From assembly GCA_900550625.1 (NCBI GenBank), contig URSW01000130.1, positions 1-5,070 on the forward strand: a stretch of DNA of 5,070 nucleotides, given 5' to 3'. Position numbers and translations under genes: made by a program. The notes under the pieces were generated by a model. That model ran no database searches and was not told the DNA's origin. It saw only the letters and a program-made list of their open reading frames with translations. This document shows positions 1 to 5,070 of the stretch, piece after piece (the first letter of the stretch is position 1; each line of letters begins with the position of its first letter). The stretch is from an uncultured Eubacteriales bacterium (GTDB lineage: Bacteria; Bacillota; Clostridia; Oscillospirales; CAG-272).

Positions 1-1274
1 CCGAAAAGCCACGTCGCAAACAAAAGCAGCATCCTCATATATTTGAAGGCGTATCCGAGCTCATAGCTCGGCTGGGCGAAGTTTGCGATCGAGACGAAAG
101 CCATATACACGATCACCTCGGGGCATAGCCATCCTGCCTTGACCGCAAAATCCCCGAGAAGCAGACCGCCGACCACGGAAAACGAATTGCTGAGCATGCT
201 CGGCGTGTTGAGCGAGGCAAGCTTGAGCCCGTCTATCGTGAATTCTATCAGGAAAAGCTGAACGATCAAAGGAACTTCTCCGGGATCGGCGGGAATAAGA
301 AAGCGCCATCTTCCGTGCAGTATTTCGGGATTTGACACGAGAAGATACCACAGCGGAGTTATGAGCATGGCGGCAAAGAAAACGAATTGCCTCAGTATGC
401 GGAGGTAGCTTCCGGTGAACGGAGGGAAGTAGTAATCGTCGGTCTCTTGGAGAAAATCGAAGATCGATGTCGGCAGGATCATGACCTCGGGCGTGTTGTC
501 GCATATTACGATGACCGAGCCCTCAAGCACCGACGCGGCGGCGGCGTCCGGACGTTCCGTTGAGCGTATCTTCGGAAACGGATTGTACCATCTTGTACGG
601 ATCAGTGATTCTGCTATGCTCTGGTGACCGAGGATTATGCTGTCGGCGTCAATGCTCTCAAGATTTGCCCGAAGCTTTGAAACATATTCCGCATCGGCGA
701 TCCCGTCCATATAGCATATTGCGATATCCGTGCGAGAGCGCTTTCCGATGTTGAGGTATTCGACCGTGAAGGACGTATCTCTTATTCTGCGGCGAAGCAT
801 CGCGGTGTTGAATATGAGGGTCTCGACAAAGCCGTCGCGCGATCCTCTCATTACGCGGTCGCCTTCGGGCTCCTCGGTGCTGCGCGTGGGATATGTCCGC
901 GAATCTATGATTATCGCATTGGGACCGAATCCCTCACTGAGAAATGCCGTACAGCCGGAAAGAACCATGAGGATTATATTGTCTGCCGAGTCGGTCACAT
1001 CGACTTCTACGGTGGGTACGCTTTTGGCTGCAAAGGTGTATGCGGCATCCTTGCCGCCGTCGCCGATCTCTTTTACGGATATGAGATATACCATAAGCTT
1101 CTGCATGAGCTCGGCTTTGACAAATCCGTCGATGTAGTACATGACGCAGTTTGCACCTGCGATCTTCATCTCGCGCTTTATAATGTCAAAGCTCTTGTCT
1201 ACCCGCAGAAGAGAATCGATCATTTCGCAGTTTTTTCGGAAATCGTCCCCTAACTTTTCCGTGAAAATCTCCAT
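1..1274 (-). CDS. spoVAF: Spore germination protein, SpoVAF type of the GerA family (partial, C-terminus beyond left edge)
   Basis: Reading the minus strand from the ATG at 1274 gives 424 uninterrupted codons to the window edge. The soluble N-terminal half (about residues 1-290) carries GerA-family signatures: RRRIRDTSFTVEYLNIGKRS at 161-180, a YMDGIAD element near 188-194, and NPFPKIRSTERPD at 231-243. The second half has hydrophobic segments near 296-314, 334-348, 365-379, 384-401 and 413 onward. The stretches around PEVMILPTSIFD, ITPLWYLLVSNPEIL, NTPSMLSNS and CPEVIVYMAFVSIA..PSYEL resemble B. subtilis SpoVAF as I recall it more than GerAA germinant-receptor subunits. B. subtilis SpoVAF is about 490 residues, so roughly 70 are missing here. 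Family knowledge: SpoVAF is made in the forespore under sigma-G, sits in the inner spore membrane and promotes germination. The start is supported by GGGAGG six bases before the ATG, although that site lies in a hairpin. Another GerA A-subunit is the alternative. Odd point: it is not preceded by spoVA genes. Confidence 0.85.
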   Translation of the reverse strand, partial: MEIFTEKLGDDFRKNCEMIDSLLRVDKSFDIIKREMKIAGANCVMYYIDGFVKAELMQKLMVYLISVKEIGDGGKDAAYTFAAKSVPTVEVDVTDSADNIILMVLSGCTAFLSEGFGPNAIIIDSRTYPTRSTEEPEGDRVMRGSRDGFVETLIFNTAMLRRRIRDTSFTVEYLNIGKRSRTDIAICYMDGIADAEYVSKLRANLESIDADSIILGHQSIAESLIRTRWYNPFPKIRSTERPDAAAASVLEGSVIVICDNTPEVMILPTSIFDFLQETDDYYFPPFTGSYLRILRQFVFFAAMLITPLWYLLVSNPEILHGRWRFLIPADPGEVPLIVQLFLIEFTIDGLKLASLNTPSMLSNSFSVVGGLLLGDFAVKAGWLCPEVIVYMAFVSIANFAQPSYELGYAFKYMRMLLLFATWLF

Positions 1275-1279
1275 AATAA

Positions 1280-1318
1280 ACCTCCCGAAGACACTTTTTA
1301 TAAGTATCTCCGGGAGAT
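1280..1318 (-). promoter_or_regulatory. Hairpin in the spoVAF leader that sequesters its Shine-Dalgarno site (possible terminator/attenuator)
   Basis: In minus-strand RNA the 5' arm (1318 down to 1302) pairs with the 3' arm (1296 down to 1280) without a break: 17 base pairs, three of them G-U, closing a five-base AUAAA loop at 1301-1297. In RNA from the plus strand the same three positions would be A-C mismatches, so the fold belongs to the mRNA direction. The 3' arm contains the entire GGGAGG site of spoVAF, and the ATG follows six bases later. A further AAUAA (1330-1326) can pair with UUAUU (1279-1275) across a seven-base bulge. Two readings fit: masking of the ribosome binding site in read-through mRNA from the sulfatase gene, or a weak intrinsic terminator. 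The following bases UUAUUAU form a poor U tract, which makes the terminator reading less likely. Pairing is counted by hand; no folding energy was computed. Confidence 0.7.
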
Positions 1319-1332
1319 GGCTTTTTTATTCC
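1302..1332 (-). promoter_or_regulatory. Candidate sigma-G/sigma-F-type forespore promoter for spoVAF
   Basis: On the minus strand GGAATA (1332-1327) is followed after 18 bases by GATACTT (1308-1302). Compared with the sigma-G pattern as I recall it from B. subtilis (TGAATA, 17-18 bases, CATACTA) this is five of six and five of seven matches. The start site would fall near 1295, inside the hairpin described above. The A/T-rich setting makes such a match possible by chance, so the support is weak. A forespore promoter is expected here because SpoVAF is a forespore protein and no spoVA genes lie upstream. Confidence 0.3.
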
Positions 1333-3273
1333 TTATTTTCCGAGGCAGTATCGTTTTCCGCACAGCAGATCGTAGGTCAGAAGCCAGTGCGCATTTTTGT
1401 AATATTCTATATCATCGGTGAGCGGAAGATTGAGCTTGATATTGTAGTTAGGAATTGTCTGATAGTAATCGTAAAGGAACTGCATACGCTCGGTGACGGG
1501 TGCGCCGATCATACGGAAAACCGCATTCATGAGGTTGTATGAAGCGATCTCGTTGCCGTTTCCGGGAGTGAGCATGCCGTTGTTTTCGTCAAGGTCGAAA
1601 TTCGCATATACGAAGAACGGCGTTGCATAGGTCTGCAGCCTTTTTTCTTGGCTAAGCATGTCCTTCTGATCCGCTGCAAAGCCGGACGCTATATAGCCTG
1701 CGAAATTCGCACCGAGCGTCGGGGCGTGATCCCCGAAATACACGACGACAGTGTCCTCGTCGCATCTGTCAACAATGTCGATAAGGTGCGCTATCGCTTC
1801 GTCTGCTTCGAAAGCGCACTGCGTGTACTGACGCGCGATCTCAAAGGTCTGCTCGTCCATCGCGTCGCACTTAAGTCTTACATCAAATTCATCTTCCTTG
1901 AAGCGGCGCGGATACGGCTGATGTCCTTCCATGGTTATCGCAAATATGAAATCCCGTTCCTCGCTGCGGTTCATGAAATATTCGACATAATCGAATACCG
2001 TGATATCCGACACCTCGCCGCCTCCGGAAATGCGCTCGACCTCGCTTATCTTTTTTAGATCCTCGTCAAAGTAAGTTTCGTCAAATCCGAGAAGGGGATA
2101 TTTTTCAACGCGCATATAAAAATTTGAAAGATACGGATGAAGCATTACGTTTCGGTATCCGAAGTCCTTCATGTATGAAGCATACGTCTCGAAATCGTAA
2201 TTGATGTACTGCCACGGAATGCTTCCGGAAGGAAGGTAATCGGTTGTAAGTCCGGTCATCACTTCAAATTCGGGTCTTACCGTGCCTCCGCCGAATGCGG
2301 TCGTGAAGAACGAACCGGTGTATACGTCATCACGCTCACAGAGCGCGTGGTAATTCGAGAGAGGGTCTATCTCCTCTGTTCCGTCCGCATTAAGAAATTC
2401 CGCTCCTTCAAGCTTGGTGACATCCCAGAAGCTTTCGCCGAGAACGAGGATTATATTTGGGCTTGAAAAATCCTCCTTTGCGGGAGTCGATTCATAACCC
2501 GAAAGTATATCGTTTACCGCCTTTTCGGAATATCCGTCCGGCGCTTCGATGACGGAAGAAAAACAGTTTATCAGAAATCCCGCGGTAAACCCGTTTGCCA
2601 TATAGTTTGACTCCGGAAGCGCAGCATCAAAGAATGACATTCCGTGACTTTCAACGGCGTTTCTGAGCTTTTCCGAAGAATTGAAGCTGAATACGGTCAG
2701 CGTCACGCAGAGTGCCGCCGCGGGAATACGGATGTACCATTTTGCGGGAATTGCCGGCTTGGTGAAGAACATCAGAGCTATAAGCACAATCATTACGGCA
2801 ATCGCGGCATAATATATCAGCGGCAGCTTCAGACTGACATAATCAGTAAGAAGCCCGAGATTTTTTGTCTGCTGAAGATCCCACGGATAGAAGTATTCGC
2901 CCGTTGCACCGTACTTGATGAAAGCGGTGATCGAAAACGACGTAAGAACGGCGAATATTACGGTATTCGCGATCCACGCGCGGCGGAAGAGAAGCCAGAG
3001 AATAAAGAAAGCAAGATAAATTGCGGTAAGCGCAAACGTTACCTTGGGCAGCCCTTCCTTTATCAGCATGAACGGTCTTGCCTTGCTCCGGAACACGATC
3101 ATTTCCGACAGGCACCAGCAAAGAAAAGGATAAACAAGCGCCGTAATGTATCCGATGATGTAAAGAGCTGTTCGGAGCCACATCGGTTTGATCCTGTCGG
3201 TCAGGCGCGGATTCGGCTTGTATACCGCCCCGGCAACCTTCTTTAAGAATTCGGTGAATTTGTTGTTCTGCAT
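1333..3273 (-). CDS. LTA synthase family membrane sulfatase-fold phosphoglycerol transferase (LtaS-like)
   Basis: The 646-residue protein has five predicted membrane helices (about 33-58, 78-96, 99-118, 150-170, 181-197) followed by an outward-facing sulfatase/alkaline-phosphatase-fold domain from about residue 271, the layout of LtaS. Active-site elements are present: PNIILVLGESFWD with metal ligand Glu280; GGGTVRPEFE with nucleophile Thr331; MLHPY...FYMR giving His379 and Arg388; MEGHQPY with His451; and VYFGDHAP with Asp515/His516. These line up with S. aureus LtaS E255, T300, H347, R356, H416 and D475/H476 (recalled). LtaS moves glycerol-phosphate from phosphatidylglycerol onto a growing chain; here the acceptor could be lipoteichoic acid or another envelope polymer, and sequence alone does not decide. 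The LtaS substrate-pocket Trp354 corresponds to Tyr386. I see no clear signal-peptidase site after the last helix. The start has GGAGAA seven bases upstream. It lies 77 bp after the methyltransferase gene and may share its transcript. Confidence 0.88.
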   Translation of the reverse strand: MQNNKFTEFLKKVAGAVYKPNPRLTDRIKPMWLRTALYIIGYITALVYPFLCWCLSEMIVFRSKARPFMLIKEGLPKVTFALTAIYLAFFILWLLFRRAWIANTVIFAVLTSFSITAFIKYGATGEYFYPWDLQQTKNLGLLTDYVSLKLPLIYYAAIAVMIVLIALMFFTKPAIPAKWYIRIPAAALCVTLTVFSFNSSEKLRNAVESHGMSFFDAALPESNYMANGFTAGFLINCFSSVIEAPDGYSEKAVNDILSGYESTPAKEDFSSPNIILVLGESFWDVTKLEGAEFLNADGTEEIDPLSNYHALCERDDVYTGSFFTTAFGGGTVRPEFEVMTGLTTDYLPSGSIPWQYINYDFETYASYMKDFGYRNVMLHPYLSNFYMRVEKYPLLGFDETYFDEDLKKISEVERISGGGEVSDITVFDYVEYFMNRSEERDFIFAITMEGHQPYPRRFKEDEFDVRLKCDAMDEQTFEIARQYTQCAFEADEAIAHLIDIVDRCDEDTVVVYFGDHAPTLGANFAGYIASGFAADQKDMLSQEKRLQTYATPFFVYANFDLDENNGMLTPGNGNEIASYNLMNAVFRMIGAPVTERMQFLYDYYQTIPNYNIKLNLPLTDDIEYYKNAHWLLTYDLLCGKRYCLGK

Positions 3274-3350
3274 TTAATTTTCTCCGTTTTTGATTTTGGA
3301 GCGGCATACGCGATTTCAACCGCGATCCGCATCGTCCGCGCGGCGGGACT
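3274..3350 (-). other. Intergenic spacer upstream of the LtaS-like gene
   Basis: This 77-bp gap holds the GGAGAA ribosome binding site of the sulfatase gene (3285-3280). In minus-strand RNA, 3324-3309 can form a six-base-pair stem (one G-U) with a UGAA tetraloop. No U tract follows that stem, so it is not a terminator, and I find no convincing promoter. Read-through from the methyltransferase gene is the simplest reading. Confidence 0.4.
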
Positions 3351-4478
3351 TTATCGGGAAGCCTTTGACTGAGGCTTGAAAAACTGATAAAACAGACACG
3401 GAATCATTCCGTTATAGAGCTTGCGTATTTTGTCGGCGCGCCGTCCGTAGAGACGTTCAAAATCCTCGGCGGGAGTGAGAACGTATATCTGCCACGGCTC
3501 AAGAGAGCGGAAGCATTTTCCCATATCGGCGTAAAGTCCGCGGACCGCCTCCGGTGTCATGAGACGCTCACCGTACGGCGGATTTGTCACGACCGTTCCC
3601 CGTACACCGTCGGATGTAAGCTTGAGAGCGTCGGCACAGCGCACCGAACCCGTATCGGCTACACCCGCGCGCCGTGCGGCTTCTTCCGCAATGCGCACGC
3701 ATTCGGGATCGATGTCTCCGGCGGATGCGCGAAAATCCGTGGATACTTCGTTTGCACGCGCCTCTTCTCTCGCCTCGCGCCAAAGCTTTTCGGAAAAAGC
3801 GGGGAAGAGCTCTGCCGCAAAGGAGCGGTTTATTCCGGGGGCAACATTTTTCATTATCATCGCCGCCTCTATCGCAATCGTTCCCGAGCCGCAGAACGGA
3901 TCGCAGAAGAGCACATTCTCTCTCGGACGCGCCAATGATGCAAGAGCAGCGGCAAGAGTTTCGCGCAGAGGCGCCGAAACCGTCTCCGGACGGTATCCGC
4001 GCTTGTGAAGCGCCGTGCCGGAGGTGTCAATCATCAACGATGCCGAATCCTTGAAAATGAAGAATTCAATTTTGTACACGGTTTGCGTCTCGGGCAGCTT
4101 TTCAAGCCCGTACTTTCCGCCGAGCCGCCGTGCGACCGCTTTTTTGACGATCTTCTGACAGTCGGGCACGGAAAACAGCTTGCTTTTTATGCAGTGTCCG
4201 CTTACGGGGAAAGCGTCGTCTTTTGAGATAAACTCCTCCCACGGAAGCGAACGTGTGCCTTCAAAAAGTGCATCGAAGGTCGTGCAGGGGAATGTGCCCA
4301 TATTGATGTAAACGCGCTCGGCAAACCTCAGATTTATATTTGCCCTCGGAGCGGCGCTTTCATCCCCCTCAAAGGTAACTCTTCCGTCGATTGTCTCGCA
4401 TCTTTTGTATCCGAGGGCGTCGATCTCGCGTCCGAGAAGCCCCTCAAGCCCGAAAAGGCAGGTTGCGGTATATTTCAT
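3351..4478 (-). CDS. THUMP-domain class I SAM-dependent RNA methyltransferase (RlmL/YpsC type)
   Basis: The 375-residue protein matches the Gram-positive YpsC/RlmL-like family (usually about 375-385 residues). An N-terminal ferredoxin-like and THUMP RNA-binding region (about 1-155) begins with the typical YTATCLFGLEGLLGREI opening, followed by the family signature LHKRGYR at 158-163 and PLRETLAA near 170. The Rossmann-fold methyltransferase domain has SAM motif I, DPFCGSGTIAIEAA, from residue 193, GDID at 254-257, and the catalytic motif NPPYGER at 299-305, typical of enzymes that methylate an exocyclic amino group of a base. The E. coli relative is the RlmL half of RlmKL, which makes m2G2445 in 23S rRNA; the same target here is inferred, not shown. 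The RlmK half is absent, as is usual for Gram-positive homologues. The start is set by GGAG five bases before the ATG. The gene lies 27 bp after the kinase gene, suggesting co-transcription. Confidence 0.92.
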   Translation of the reverse strand: MKYTATCLFGLEGLLGREIDALGYKRCETIDGRVTFEGDESAAPRANINLRFAERVYINMGTFPCTTFDALFEGTRSLPWEEFISKDDAFPVSGHCIKSKLFSVPDCQKIVKKAVARRLGGKYGLEKLPETQTVYKIEFFIFKDSASLMIDTSGTALHKRGYRPETVSAPLRETLAAALASLARPRENVLFCDPFCGSGTIAIEAAMIMKNVAPGINRSFAAELFPAFSEKLWREAREEARANEVSTDFRASAGDIDPECVRIAEEAARRAGVADTGSVRCADALKLTSDGVRGTVVTNPPYGERLMTPEAVRGLYADMGKCFRSLEPWQIYVLTPAEDFERLYGRRADKIRKLYNGMIPCLFYQFFKPQSKASR

Positions 4479-4505
4479 TAATTCTCCGATTCCGGCGGCA
4501 TAAGC

Positions 4506-5070
4506 TTATTTTTCGCGCCGACTTGTGTTTTTTTCGACCTGCTCCGCGTCTATCGCGGAAGGCAGGGTAAATGTGAATCTGCAGTATTTGCCAGGCTCGC
4601 TTTCAAGCCATATCTTTTCTCCGTGCGCCTCGATTATCGTTCTTGCGATGTACATTCCGAGACCCACACCCGTCTTGTTCAGTCCGCGGCTGCGGTCGCT
4701 CTTGAAGAAGCGGTCGAATATGTATTTCTGATCTTCGGTCGGAATGCCTTCGCCCTCGTTGAACACGGAGATAACGGTCTTCTTATTCTGCTCGGTGATG
4801 CCGATCTCGTATTTCCCGCCTTCAAAGGCAAACTTTATACCGTTGTCGCAGATGTTGTACAGTACCTGATATATCGCGTCGCGGTCGGCGCATACAAACA
4901 TTCTTTCGGAATCGCAGTTGAAATCGACGCTGAGCTTCTTTTCGTCTATCTTCTGCTCGAACGAAATAAGTATAAGCCTTGCCATTTCGCAGATATCGAA
5001 GGCTTCCATCTTGAATTTTCTTTCGCCCGCCTGAAGCTTGGTGATGTCGAGCAGAGTGGATACAAGCCTT
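4506..5070 (-). CDS. Sensor histidine kinase, C-terminal part (N-terminus beyond right edge)
   Basis: The frame is open to the right edge: 187 residues are visible, starting RLVSTLLDITKLQAGE, which is the end of the dimerisation/phosphoacceptor domain just after the H-box helix. The Met at 5009 is therefore internal, not the start. The HATPase_c domain follows: N box with YNICDNGIKFA at 71-81 of the visible part, G1 box NEGEGIP at 104-110, F box IFDRFF at 117-122 and G2 box TGVGLGMYIA at 133-142, ending in the usual FTFTLP strand. The protein binds ATP and phosphorylates its own histidine, then a response regulator. The histidine, the sensor region and any membrane helices lie outside the window, so the signal is unknown. 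A response-regulator gene would be expected further upstream. The G1 Asp is replaced by Asn, a variant I recall in other Clostridia kinases, so loss of activity is not implied. A charged tail of about 17 residues follows the domain. Confidence 0.93.
   Translation of the reverse strand, partial: RLVSTLLDITKLQAGERKFKMEAFDICEMARLILISFEQKIDEKKLSVDFNCDSERMFVCADRDAIYQVLYNICDNGIKFAFEGGKYEIGITEQNKKTVISVFNEGEGIPTEDQKYIFDRFFKSDRSRGLNKTGVGLGMYIARTIIEAHGEKIWLESEPGKYCRFTFTLPSAIDAEQVEKNTSRREK

Noticed and set aside
61..504. Minus-strand open frame of 147 codons inside the spoVAF region
   Set aside because: It lies in another frame of the same strand as the continuous SpoVAF reading; it is rich in Arg/His/Ser and has no recognisable motif. 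The frame with GerA-family motifs is the real one.
1282..1330. Plus-strand terminator: stem followed by a run of six T's at 1322-1327
   Set aside because: No plus-strand gene precedes it, the stem has A-C mismatches in that direction, and the T run starts five bases after the stem. The run of T's is the complement of the A-rich spacer after the sulfatase stop codon.
560..2058. Plus-strand open frames at 560-754, 730-1137, 1141-1542 and 1648-2058
   Set aside because: All lie opposite the spoVAF and LtaS-like genes, have low-complexity or unconvincing sequences, and do not compete with minus-strand genes carrying full catalytic or family motifs.
2644..3319. Open frames at 2644-3246 (plus) and 2843-3319 (minus) over the LtaS N-terminal membrane region
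   Set aside because: They are shadows of the membrane-helix coding region: charged, motif-free translations opposite to or offset from a well-supported gene.
3309..3324. Six-base-pair stem with UGAA tetraloop before the LtaS-like gene
   Set aside because: It is short, has no U tract, does not cover the ribosome binding site, and is of a size expected by chance in a GC-rich spacer.
3559..4226. Plus- and minus-strand open frames within the methyltransferase gene (3559-4008, 3568-3783, 3674-4054, 4005-4226)
   Set aside because: They are Arg/Ser-rich frame shadows of the conserved Rossmann and THUMP regions.
4506..5009. The kinase frame taken as a complete 167-residue protein starting at the Met at 5009
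   Set aside because: The frame stays open to the window edge and the upstream residues are the typical helix end before an HATPase domain, so this Met is internal and the gene is only cut by the window.

Overview
The window reads as a piece of chromosome from an endospore-forming member of the Bacillota, most likely a Clostridia-type bacterium. The evidence is a SpoVAF-type spore germination protein, an LtaS-type Gram-positive envelope enzyme, strong GGAG-type Shine-Dalgarno sites and near-balanced base composition. The species cannot be named from this sequence.

Four genes fill it, all on the minus strand, so transcription runs from high to low coordinates. In transcription order they are: the C-terminal part of a sensor histidine kinase (enters at the right edge, ends at 4506); a THUMP-domain SAM-dependent RNA methyltransferase of the RlmL/YpsC type (4478-3351); a five-helix membrane sulfatase-fold enzyme of the lipoteichoic acid synthase family (3273-1333); and a spore germination protein matching SpoVAF (starts at 1274, runs off the left edge). 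The first two are only 27 bp apart and look co-transcribed. The sulfatase follows after 77 bp and spoVAF after 58 bp. No plus-strand gene, RNA gene, mobile element or CRISPR array is seen. Plus-strand open frames all lie opposite these genes and have no recognisable content.

The genes do not form one pathway: signalling, rRNA modification, envelope polymer synthesis and spore germination sit next to each other. The most interesting point is the 58-bp sulfatase-spoVAF gap. In the minus-strand RNA it folds into an unbroken 17-bp hairpin that buries the whole spoVAF Shine-Dalgarno site. A weak sigma-G/F-like promoter lies so that its transcript would start inside the hairpin and lack the masking arm. 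This suggests that read-through mRNA is not translated (or is terminated) while a sporulation transcript is. That model is inference; the hairpin itself is directly visible. The rest of the window looks ordinary.
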